From the NCBI GenBank assembly GCA_944391275.1, contig CALXSZ010000078.1, positions 1 through 10,491 of the forward strand: a stretch of 10,491 nucleotides of DNA, given 5' to 3'. This DNA is from an uncultured Syntrophomonadaceae bacterium (lineage in GTDB: Bacteria > Bacillota > Syntrophomonadia > Syntrophomonadales > Syntrophomonadaceae). Both the position numbers and the translations under genes were made by a program. Each line of letters starts with the position of its first letter. Position 1 is the first letter of the stretch. The notes under the pieces were generated by a model. It was not told where the DNA came from, did not search any database, and worked only from the letters and a program-made list of their open reading frames with translations. Below are positions 1-6,260 of the stretch, piece after piece.

Positions 1-14
1 TGAAATGAACGCAT
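1..14 (-). CDS. possible start of the next gene downstream of fmt (partial)
   Basis: An ATG lies four bases after the fmt stop codon on the minus strand and opens a frame reading Met-Arg-Ser-Phe before the window ends. A GGGA sequence about ten bases upstream, inside the last codons of fmt, could serve as a weak ribosome binding site. In related genomes fmt is usually followed by another gene on the same strand, such as an rsmB-type rRNA methyltransferase or a small metalloprotease or DUF116 gene. Four codons are too few to identify which gene this is, or to be sure that it is a gene. Confidence 0.3.
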
Positions 15-18
15 AGGT

Positions 19-954
19 TTATATTCCCAAAACGGTTCCTGTCCAATTTTTTACCCCTCGGGTAAAATGAGGCGCTGGTATCCGATTTTTCCCTTCTTTT
101 TGTATCGTTTGGATTTCAAGGATTCCGCATCCGGTTTGTACAGCGAATCCCTGGGTCGTCAGCGCAAGAACTTTTCCGGGAACGCCGTCGCCCTCTTTCG
201 TTAACAGATGCGAAGCCAAAAGTTTCAATCGTTTGCCTTCCCATAAAGTATACGCTCCTGGCTCCGGCGCTAAAGCCCGAATTTGGCAATGGATTTTTTC
301 AGCCGAATCTTCCCAACAAATTTTTTCCTCGCTCCGATCCAATCGAGCCGCATAAGTCGCTTCTTCCTCATTCTGCGGGATACGAGGCGCCTGATTTTGT
401 TCAATCAAACAAAGGACTTTGAAAAGCTCCTCCGCGCCCAGTTCTGCCATACGCGACTCCAATTCGCCGTGATTCTCGTCTTCTCCAATATTCATCGTTG
501 TCCGGAGAATCATATCGCCCGTATCCAATCCCACGTCCATGTACATAATCGTAACGCCCGTTTGGGTTTTTCCGTCCATAATCGCGCGTTGGATGGGAGC
601 CGCGCCTCGATATTCAGGCAACAGGGATCCATGAATGTTTACGCATCCATAACGCGGATAGGCTAAAATGGGCTGCGGGATGATCTGCCCATAGGACGCG
701 ACCACGATTACATCCACCGGAAGCGCGGTAAGCATCGCGACGGTTTCGGAATCCCGAATTCGTAACGGCTGCAAAACTTCCCGTCCATACGCCTGCGCCG
801 TTTCTTTTATGGGTGGAAACTGGATTTTTTTCCCTCTTCCTTTGGGGCGGTCCGGTTGGGTCAGAATATAAACCACTTCATGCTCTTGCGCTTCGAGCAG
901 TTTCTTTAAAGCAGGAACCGCAAAAACAGACGTCCCCATAAATCCTATACGCAC
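19..954 (-). CDS. fmt: methionyl-tRNA formyltransferase
   Basis: Transfers a formyl group from 10-formyltetrahydrofolate to Met-tRNA(fMet) in the cytoplasm, making the initiator tRNA for translation. The 311-residue product has the usual length. The N-terminal transferase domain (about 1-190) carries the signature NIHGSLLPEYRGAAP at 106-120 and GLDTGD at 142-147. The catalytic triad is N106, H108 and D144, at the same numbers as in the E. coli enzyme. The C-terminal OB-like tRNA-binding domain covers about 205-305. The first motif has Gly109 where Ala is common, a mild change. The start is GTG, with AAGGA about 11 bases upstream; an ATG eight bases earlier is out of frame and closes after five codons. 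It follows def by 31 bases, and the two enzymes are functional partners, so co-transcription from the promoter ahead of def is likely. Confidence 0.96.
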   Translation of the reverse strand: MRIGFMGTSVFAVPALKKLLEAQEHEVVYILTQPDRPKGRGKKIQFPPIKETAQAYGREVLQPLRIRDSETVAMLTALPVDVIVVASYGQIIPQPILAYPRYGCVNIHGSLLPEYRGAAPIQRAIMDGKTQTGVTIMYMDVGLDTGDMILRTTMNIGEDENHGELESRMAELGAEELFKVLCLIEQNQAPRIPQNEEEATYAARLDRSEEKICWEDSAEKIHCQIRALAPEPGAYTLWEGKRLKLLASHLLTKEGDGVPGKVLALTTQGFAVQTGCGILEIQTIQKEGKNRIPAPHFTRGVKNWTGTVLGI

Positions 955-985
955 GAAAGCATCGTTCCTTTCTCTTTTCTTTCAC

Positions 986-1432
986 TTAATCCAGCTGATC
1001 CGCCAACTCTGTAAAAATAATTCCGTCCAAATGGTCAATTTCGTGTTGGAAGGCGCGGGCTAAAAGATCCTCTCCGGTAATCGTAAACGCCTCTCCGGCT
1101 CGATTTAAGGCTTTAACGGTCACTTTCTTGCTGCGTCGCACCATGCCTTGTACGCCCGGAACGCTTAAGCAACCCTCTGGGCCGTATTGTTCTCCTTCTC
1201 GCGCAATAATTTCCGGATTAATCAATTCGATATATTGTCCATCCACATCAATCACAACCAAGCGTTTCGATACGCCAATTTGCGGCGCCGCCAACCCGAC
1301 TCCATTGGCTGCATATAAAGAATCCTTCATATTGTCCAGTACACGCAGAACCCCTTCGTTCACTGTCTTTATTTCCTTGGCCCGCATTTTTAACACTGGA
1401 TTGGGCACCTCTACAATCGCATAAATTGCCAT
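986..1432 (-). CDS. def: peptide deformylase
   Basis: Metalloenzyme that removes the formyl group from the N-terminal methionine of new proteins as they leave the ribosome. All three family motifs are present in the 148-residue product. They are GVGLAAPQIG at 44-53, EGCLS at 86-90 with the metal ligand Cys88, and QHEIDH at 129-134 with metal ligands His130 and His134 and catalytic Glu131. The compact length and motif forms match the short type 1 deformylases. The ATG has an AAGGAG ribosome binding site about eight bases upstream. It lies 190 bases after priA, behind its own likely promoter, and 31 bases before fmt, whose product adds the group this enzyme removes. Confidence 0.96.
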   Translation of the reverse strand: MAIYAIVEVPNPVLKMRAKEIKTVNEGVLRVLDNMKDSLYAANGVGLAAPQIGVSKRLVVIDVDGQYIELINPEIIAREGEQYGPEGCLSVPGVQGMVRRSKKVTVKALNRAGEAFTITGEDLLARAFQHEIDHLDGIIFTELADQLD

Positions 1433-1502
1433 TTTGTTTTCTCCTTTTTGTTTATGATTGGCAAAATGATTATTTGATCCATATTTTGATCATATTAAAG
1501 CT

Positions 1503-1531
1503 ATTGTACACCAAAATACGAAATTTACCAA
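1503..1531 (-). promoter_or_regulatory. sigma-A-type promoter for def-fmt
   Basis: On the minus strand a -35 box TTGGTA (plus 1526-1531) is separated by exactly 17 bases from a -10 box TACAAT (plus 1503-1508). That gives four and five matches to the consensus hexamers with ideal spacing. It lies in the 190-base gap between the priA stop and the def start, leaving a leader of about 60-65 bases with a good ribosome binding site at its end. The rest of the gap (about 1532-1622) shows no gene. It holds only a weak 5-bp hairpin (ACAGC/GCTGT near 1565-1592), too poor to call a terminator. The promoter is inferred from sequence only. Confidence 0.6.
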
Positions 1532-1622
1532 ATAATTTATTCTCGTCTTCTCCATTCTCTGGAAAACAGCAAACGCAGATCACAACGCTGTCCATAAATC
1601 GTAACGTTTACTGCGCACAATA

Positions 1623-4010
1623 TTATATGAATTGGACGGGATCAAAGTCAATCTCTAACCGAACATGCATCAAACGGAATTTTTTCTCTAGTTCGATTAA
1701 ACGATGGACCATACTAACCAACAAACTGCGGCTCCGCGCTTTAAGCAGCAACTGATAACGGTACTGATCCTGTACCTTGTAAACGGCGCAAGGAGCCGGT
1801 CCAACGAGGGAAAGTTCCCTTTCTTCATTGTCCCAAAGCCATTCCACAGCATACGCCGCCATTTCCCGTATAGCCTGGAGACTTTTCTCTTCATTTTTAC
1901 TACGGGTTAAGATACGACATAGGTGCGTATAAGGCGGATAATCCATCCGTTGGCGCAACAACAGTTCTTTTCTGGCAAAAGCAAGGTAATCCTGCTGGAG
2001 CAAGATTTGGAACAATGGATTCTCCGGTTGAAAAGTCTGTATCAGAATCTCTCCTTGTTTATCCGCCCGTCCGGCCCGTCCGGACACTTGCATCAAAAGT
2101 TGCACCGCCCTTTCCGCCGCGCGATAATCCGGTAAGCTCAACAGTGCATCCGCATCAACGATTGCTACTAATGATACGTCTGGAATGTGTAAACCTTTCG
2201 CAATCATTTGCGTTCCAATCAGAATATCTACCTCTTTATTGTGTAATTGCTGCAAAAGATGATCGTGATAGTTTTTCCGCGCGGCAGCGTCTAAATCCAA
2301 TCGAGCAATGCTTGCCTGGGGAAACCGCTGTTTACACAAAGCCTCTAATTTCTGCGTTCCGATCCCGATAAGTTGAAGGGTGGCTTCCCCACAAGAAGAA
2401 CAAACGCTCTGGGCAGGCGCGTGGTAGTTACAGTAATGGCAATGATTTTGATCATCATCCTGGTGATACACCAGCGCAACCGAACAATGCGGGCATTTGG
2501 GAACTTCTCCGCATGTCATGCAAACGGTTCGCGGCGAATATCCGCGCCGATTCACGAACAAAATGGTTTGTTCGCCCCGATCCAGACGTTCTTGTATTTT
2601 CGATTCCAATAAAGGCGTCAATACATCTTTCCGTTTTCTTAAATTCTCTATCTGAATAAGCGGAGAAGGAGACGTCGCTACCCGATTAGGCAGCAAGAGC
2701 ATTTCCATGCTTCCGTTCAACGTTTTTTTTACATTCTCCAGCGTGGGCGTCGCTGTCCCCAGAAGGAGCACGCCGCCTTCCATTTGCATTCGTTGTCGGG
2801 CCACTTCTACCGTGTGATAGCAAGGCATAGTTTCACTTTTATAACTCATTTCTTGTTCTTCATCGATAATGAGTAATCCTATATTCTCCAAGGGCGCAAA
2901 CAGCGCTGATCGTGCGCCCAACACCACCCGCGCCTCGCCTTCTTTGACCCGTTTCCAAGCCTCATATCGTTCTCCGGCCGACCGACCGCTATGGAAAAGC
3001 GCTAACTGAGGAATTCGGTTTTTCAGCATGGTATACGTTTGTTGGGCCAAAGCAATTTCCGGTACCAAAAGCATCGCGTTACGTCCCTGCGCCAAACAAC
3101 GTAAAATCGCCTGAATGTACACTTCCGTTTTTCCGCTTCCCGTAACCCCATAAAGCAACAATTCTTTGAATCGTTGCTTTTGCAGATGTTCTTGTATTCT
3201 GTTCAATGCGTTTAGTTGATCCGAATTGAACTGCCAATTGGGTTCCCGTATCGAAATCTTCGGAGGACGCTTCTGAATTTTTTGCTTTCTTTGCAAGGCT
3301 TGAATAACCGCCAAGGAAAATTTTTCCCGAACTTCTGCAATTGGAATTTCGCCTCGCTGCAAAAGCCACTGATACAATGCCTGCTGTTTCACGGCTTGTT
3401 TCCCAATTGGATCGTTATCCACCAGATTTTTTTCCGGTATAACCGTATAAACCCAATCGGCCGTCTGGATATTTCCGACCGAATATTCTGCGCTTTGAAT
3501 CATCCATCGGTCCTTCACAAGAATTTGAATTTGCTCGGGCGTCATCCATTTTTCCATCTCTTTTTGCGTCATGGGCGCCTGAGTGATTTTATCAAAAAAA
3601 TCGGCGGTGAAAAAAGGATATTTTTGGGCAATCATCGTCGCTTCTTTTTTGGCTGGTTCGCTCAATATATAACAAATATTTCGTTTTCGATTGAGCAACG
3701 CAGGGATCATGGGACGCAAACAGGCCGAAAGCGAACAAGCATAAAACTGAGCCATCCATTTGCCTAAATCAATCATTGTTTTAGACAAAACCGGCTCGTC
3801 ATCCATAATTTTTTGAATATGTTTAAGCGCTATTTCTTCTTTTCGCTCAAAACAGCCGATCACGATTCCCTCAGCCGGACGATGTCCCCAAGGGACCTGT
3901 ACCCTTCTCCCTACCAAGTCTTCCGAAGCATATGATGGCGGACACGCATAATCAAATGGAGCGGATGTTGAATATACCCCCTGATGAATCACGACTTGTG
4001 CAATTTTCAT
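1623..4010 (-). CDS. priA: primosomal protein N' (PriA replication restart helicase)
   Basis: A 3'-to-5' superfamily 2 DNA helicase that recognises stalled or repaired forks and helps reload the replicative helicase. The 795-residue product has the full family layout. The 3'-DNA-end-binding domain is at about 1-100. Walker A GVTGSGKT is at 288-295, the Walker B region IIDEEQE at 381-387 and GTATPT at 418-423. The zinc module has eight cysteines in four pairs (497/500, 506/509, 524/527, 537/540). GTQMIAKG is at 599-606 and QVSGRAGR at 641-648. Several positions depart from the usual family sequence: DEEQ replaces DEEH, YHTVEVA replaces YHxRDxA at 398-404, and KGLHIPDV replaces KGHDFPNV at 605-612. 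The main ATPase and zinc residues are intact, so I expect an active helicase. The ATG has AAGGAG about eight bases upstream. It follows rpoZ across a hairpin, with no coaBC gene between them. Confidence 0.96.
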   Translation of the reverse strand: MKIAQVVIHQGVYSTSAPFDYACPPSYASEDLVGRRVQVPWGHRPAEGIVIGCFERKEEIALKHIQKIMDDEPVLSKTMIDLGKWMAQFYACSLSACLRPMIPALLNRKRNICYILSEPAKKEATMIAQKYPFFTADFFDKITQAPMTQKEMEKWMTPEQIQILVKDRWMIQSAEYSVGNIQTADWVYTVIPEKNLVDNDPIGKQAVKQQALYQWLLQRGEIPIAEVREKFSLAVIQALQRKQKIQKRPPKISIREPNWQFNSDQLNALNRIQEHLQKQRFKELLLYGVTGSGKTEVYIQAILRCLAQGRNAMLLVPEIALAQQTYTMLKNRIPQLALFHSGRSAGERYEAWKRVKEGEARVVLGARSALFAPLENIGLLIIDEEQEMSYKSETMPCYHTVEVARQRMQMEGGVLLLGTATPTLENVKKTLNGSMEMLLLPNRVATSPSPLIQIENLRKRKDVLTPLLESKIQERLDRGEQTILFVNRRGYSPRTVCMTCGEVPKCPHCSVALVYHQDDDQNHCHYCNYHAPAQSVCSSCGEATLQLIGIGTQKLEALCKQRFPQASIARLDLDAAARKNYHDHLLQQLHNKEVDILIGTQMIAKGLHIPDVSLVAIVDADALLSLPDYRAAERAVQLLMQVSGRAGRADKQGEILIQTFQPENPLFQILLQQDYLAFARKELLLRQRMDYPPYTHLCRILTRSKNEEKSLQAIREMAAYAVEWLWDNEERELSLVGPAPCAVYKVQDQYRYQLLLKARSRSLLVSMVHRLIELEKKFRLMHVRLEIDFDPVQFI

Positions 4011-4029
4011 CGCTCCACTCCTTTCTGTC

Positions 4030-4076
4030 GGCCAAAATAGAAAGAGGGATATAAAAATGCTCTTTTTACATCCCTG
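4030..4076 (-). terminator. hairpin terminator or attenuator between rpoZ and priA
   Basis: The two arms at plus 4045-4057 and 4063-4075 form a 13-bp stem with one G-U wobble and a five-base loop. The minus-strand transcript then runs into a moderately T-rich stretch (TCTTTCTATTTT). It lies about ten bases after the rpoZ stop and about 35 bases before the priA start. The plus-strand orientation lacks a T-run, which supports action on minus-strand transcripts. Because no promoter fits between it and priA, and the T-run is interrupted, partial termination with read-through into priA is the likeliest reading. Confidence 0.6.
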
Positions 4077-4084
4077 TCCATACG

Positions 4085-4399
4085 CTATTCACGTTCCTCG
4101 ATCTTTTCTTCATTCTCCGTTTCCATTTGAACCTGGCCATTCTCTTCGGGATTTTCATCCCTTATCGGTTCTTCTGTTGTTTCAGAGGCTTCTTTTTCGA
4201 TTGGTTTTGCATGGTGAATAATCAGTTTTTTTTCAATCAAATCCTCCAGCGTATGGTTCACCATATCGGCCAAATGCCCTTCTTTTTCCTCTAATTCCTT
4301 TTTTTCGGACATCGCACGGGCTTTTTTAGAAATTCCCACAACAACGGCATATTTACTGCCTACGCTTTTCATCACTTCTCTGGTAGAAGGCGGCATCAT
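4085..4399 (-). CDS. rpoZ: DNA-directed RNA polymerase omega subunit
   Basis: Small subunit that helps fold and assemble beta-prime into RNA polymerase. The protein starts MMPPSTREVM, matching the M-x-x-P-S family opening. It then has the core motif GSKYAVVV around residues 14-21, followed by KKAR and a helical segment ending in LEDLIEKKLII. I chose the ATG at 4399 (104 residues) because AAGGAG sits eight bases upstream; a GTG three codons earlier (4408) is an alternative. From about residue 64 the protein carries a Glu-rich acidic tail of some 40 residues that the omega core does not need. Omega tails vary widely, so this is probably disordered. It follows gmk by 25 bases, a classic pairing, and is followed by a hairpin. 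Confidence 0.88.
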   Translation of the reverse strand: MMPPSTREVMKSVGSKYAVVVGISKKARAMSEKKELEEKEGHLADMVNHTLEDLIEKKLIIHHAKPIEKEASETTEEPIRDENPEENGQVQMETENEEKIEERE

Positions 4400-4424
4400 T
4401 TTGACCACTCCTTATCCTTACGGT

Positions 4425-5009
4425 TTATTTTTCAACACGATGTTTCTCAGCAATAATAATCGCTGAAATTTTCTTGACAGCCGATTCAATTTGATCATTT
4501 TCCACTGCATAGTCATAAAGCCTTATGAGTTCCATTTCTTCTTCGGCCCGTTTCAGTCTACGCGCAATGGCAGCTTCGCTTTCCGTTCCTCTCTGTTTTA
4601 AACGGCGCTCCAATTCTTCGATCGAAGGAGGATAAAGAAAAATCAAAATCGCTTTGGGCATTTTTATTTTTATTTGTTGAGCGCCTTGCGCTTCAATTTC
4701 TAAAAGAATATCGTTTCCCTCTTGAAGCGAGGTTTCAACATATTTTTTGGGCGTTCCATAATAATTTCCGCTAAATTCAGCGCTTTCCAACAACTCACCC
4801 TGCTCATTTAGATGTTGAAATTCTTCCCGGGAAAGAAAAAAATAATCTTTTCCCTCTATTTCGCCCAAACGCGGACTGCGGGTGGTAGCCGATATGGAAA
4901 GTTTGATGTCCGGCATATGTGTTAGCAGTTGCTTGCAGACCGTTCCTTTTCCCGTTCCGGAAGGTCCAGACAAAATAAACAGTTTCCCTTTTTTTATGTT
5001 ATTCTCCAT
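4425..5009 (-). CDS. gmk: guanylate kinase
   Basis: Phosphorylates GMP to GDP with ATP, an essential cytoplasmic step in GTP, dGTP and (p)ppGpp metabolism. The 194-residue product is of normal length. The P-loop GPSGTGKGT is at 15-23, and the GMP-binding region SATTRSPRLGEIEGKDYFF at 40-58. YGTP is at 84-87. The segment EIEAQGAQQ at 104-112 stands where EIDVQGA is usual. The lid arginines fall within the region around 134-153 and YDYAVEND is at 165-172. The ATG at 5009 fits the P-loop spacing. Its nearest Shine-Dalgarno-like GGA is about 12 bases away and is better placed for an out-of-frame ATG seven bases upstream (see the micro-ORF entries). Lies between remA and rpoZ as in most Bacillota. 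Confidence 0.96.
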   Translation of the reverse strand: MENNIKKGKLFILSGPSGTGKGTVCKQLLTHMPDIKLSISATTRSPRLGEIEGKDYFFLSREEFQHLNEQGELLESAEFSGNYYGTPKKYVETSLQEGNDILLEIEAQGAQQIKIKMPKAILIFLYPPSIEELERRLKQRGTESEAAIARRLKRAEEEMELIRLYDYAVENDQIESAVKKISAIIIAEKHRVEK

Positions 5010-5016
5010 TTTTCAT
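4999..5016 (-). other. micro-ORF MKNGE overlapping the gmk start
   Basis: Five codons plus TAA, opening at an ATG seven bases upstream of the gmk ATG in another frame and closing ten bases inside gmk. Its ATG has AAAAGGA with a five-base gap, a closer fit than the one for gmk itself. Translation of it would end right beside the gmk start, which could allow reinitiation there. That it is translated is inference; it may be an accident of a duplicated initiation region. Confidence 0.3.
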
Positions 5017-5041
5017 ACGTTTCCTTTTTTCATATGTTTCC
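5008..5041 (-). repeat. 17-bp imperfect tandem duplication of an initiation site
   Basis: Two adjacent 17-base units on the minus strand (5041-5025 and 5024-5008) both read GGAAAC-R-TATGAAAAA-W and differ at only two positions. Each has a Shine-Dalgarno-like GGA and an ATG. Because 17 is not a multiple of three, the copies are out of frame with each other and with gmk. A third partial copy (AAAGGGAAAC) is found just inside gmk. Confidence 0.6.
5013..5033 (-). other. micro-ORF MKKGNV between remA and gmk
   Basis: Six codons plus TGA, with an AGGGAA sequence about five bases before its ATG. Its stop overlaps the start of the second micro-ORF as ATGA, a form typical of translational coupling. 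It begins about 18 bases after the remA stop. The frame is visible in the sequence, but expression is unproven. Confidence 0.28.
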
Positions 5042-5051
5042 CTGTCCCGTT

Positions 5052-5336
5052 CTATGATTCGTCTTCCATGTTTGCTGAAATATTTTTGGCAATTAACCTA
5101 CCTGCCACGGTTTCAGGCTGTACAGCCGATAAGATAATATGACCGCTGTCCATAATTAACACTCCGCGCGTACGCCGACCATAGGTCGCATCAATAAGAT
5201 CCCCCTGTTCCCTTGCTTCCTGAATCATTCTTTTAATCGGCGCGGATTCCGGACTAACGATTGCAATAATTCGATTTGCTGAAACAATATTCCCAAAACC
5301 AATATTCACAAGCCTGATATCTGCATTTTCGGACAT
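5052..5336 (-). CDS. remA: RemA/DUF370 family DNA-binding regulator
   Basis: In Bacillus subtilis RemA is a DNA-binding activator of biofilm matrix and osmoprotection genes that forms ring-shaped oligomers. The family is widespread in Bacillota and the role in other genera is less known. The 94-residue product contains the near-invariant family core: NIGFGNIV at 11-18, AIVSPESAPIKRMI at 25-38, LIDATYGRRTRGVLIMDSGH around 47-66 and ILSAVQPETVAGRL around 67-80. It adds a short acidic C-terminal tail. The ATG has a perfect AAGGAGG about ten bases upstream. It sits 18 bases after yicC and 42 bases before gmk, the standard location of this gene. The symbol follows the family name; its targets here are unknown. 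Confidence 0.9.
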   Translation of the reverse strand: MSENADIRLVNIGFGNIVSANRIIAIVSPESAPIKRMIQEAREQGDLIDATYGRRTRGVLIMDSGHIILSAVQPETVAGRLIAKNISANMEDES

Positions 5337-5354
5337 ATCCGGTACGCCTCCTTT

Positions 5355-6230
5355 TTACTCTATATTTTGAATCTGTTCGCGTATTTTTTCCAATTCAGCT
5401 TTCACTTCAACCACCATACTTGCCATTGGCGCATCGTTGGCCTTAGAAGCAACCGTATTAATTTCCCGAAACATTTCCTGTAATAAAAAATCACTTTTTC
5501 TTCCAACAGAATCTTCTTGAAGAAAAATTTCACGGAGTTGCTGTATATGGCTGCGCAAGCGCGTAATTTCTTCTGTAATAGAAATTTTATCCGAAAAAAT
5601 GGCCGCTTCCTGTATCAATCTTTGGGGTTCAATGAAATTTTGAGGCAAAACTTCAGACAAACGGCTTTCCAACCGTTTACGATAATTCTCCTCCACTTGA
5701 GGGGATCGCGCTTCCAGGTCGTTCACTCTCTGTTCGATCCGCTCCATCCGTAAAGAGATATCCTCCACCAATTTTTGTCCTTCAAATACTCTCATCGCAA
5801 CCAACTGTTCCATCACTTGCGTTATGCCCATTTTTAGTATTTCCCAAATAGAATCTAAATTTTCCTCCGTTTCCTGCAATTGAATTACATCACTAAAGCG
5901 CGCAAAATCCGCTATTCTCATGTTCATAGGAATTCCTAACGTTTCAGCCAAATCCTTCAGAGCATTATAATAAGACTCCGCTAAAGTTTTGTCAACTTTT
6001 ACATCCGCCTCCTGATGTTCCGCGTCCAAACGCACATTGACGTCAAAACGGCCTCGTACAGCAAATTGTTTAATCAATTGATGAATGTTTTCTTCTAACA
6101 ACATATACCGCCGCGGCATACGAATATTTACATCTAAATAGCGATGATTTACGGACTTCATTTCAATTTTTACGTCATATCCCATCGCTTTGTATTGGGT
6201 TTGTCCAAATCCCGTCATGCTTTTAACCAT
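5355..6230 (-). CDS. yicC: YicC/YloC family endoribonuclease
   Basis: Members of this family (E. coli YicC, B. subtilis YloC) are metal-dependent endoribonucleases acting on RNA in the cytoplasm; YicC has been linked to small RNA decay. The 291-residue product has the usual length. The N-terminal YicC domain includes SMTGFG at 4-9, KSVNHRYLDV at 25-34 and MPR at 38-40. The middle is strongly helical, with likely coiled-coil segments (about 150-190). The C-terminal DUF1732 domain shows DKISITEEITRLRSH at 214-228 and LLQEMFREINT at 249-259, ending REQIQNIE. Phe254 stands where Asn is usual in QEMNRE; the rest of the motif is intact. The ATG is preceded by AGAGGCGG. It is the gene before remA and gmk, as in most Bacillota. 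Confidence 0.93.
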   Translation of the reverse strand: MVKSMTGFGQTQYKAMGYDVKIEMKSVNHRYLDVNIRMPRRYMLLEENIHQLIKQFAVRGRFDVNVRLDAEHQEADVKVDKTLAESYYNALKDLAETLGIPMNMRIADFARFSDVIQLQETEENLDSIWEILKMGITQVMEQLVAMRVFEGQKLVEDISLRMERIEQRVNDLEARSPQVEENYRKRLESRLSEVLPQNFIEPQRLIQEAAIFSDKISITEEITRLRSHIQQLREIFLQEDSVGRKSDFLLQEMFREINTVASKANDAPMASMVVEVKAELEKIREQIQNIE

Positions 6231-6260
6231 ATTTCCGCCTCTTTTCCTTATATGTCGTCT

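Noticed and set aside
283..666. Plus-strand open frame of 127 codons opposite fmt
   Set aside because: It overlaps the conserved catalytic part of fmt, and its translation looks like an antisense shadow with no recognisable domain.
945..962. Micro-ORF MLSCV overlapping the fmt GTG start
   Set aside because: Its ATG is only about three bases from the Shine-Dalgarno sequence, which is too close, and it lacks the duplicated arrangement seen before gmk. It is probably chance.
1565..1592. Possible terminator after priA (ACAGC/GCTGT hairpin followed by TTTT)
   Set aside because: The stem is only five base pairs with a long loop and a four-base T-run, too weak to support the call.
3216..3767. Long open frame on the plus strand (183 codons) opposite priA
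   Set aside because: It lies wholly inside the coding region of priA, resembles no family I know, and has no convincing ribosome binding site. It is best explained as a shadow of the minus-strand gene.
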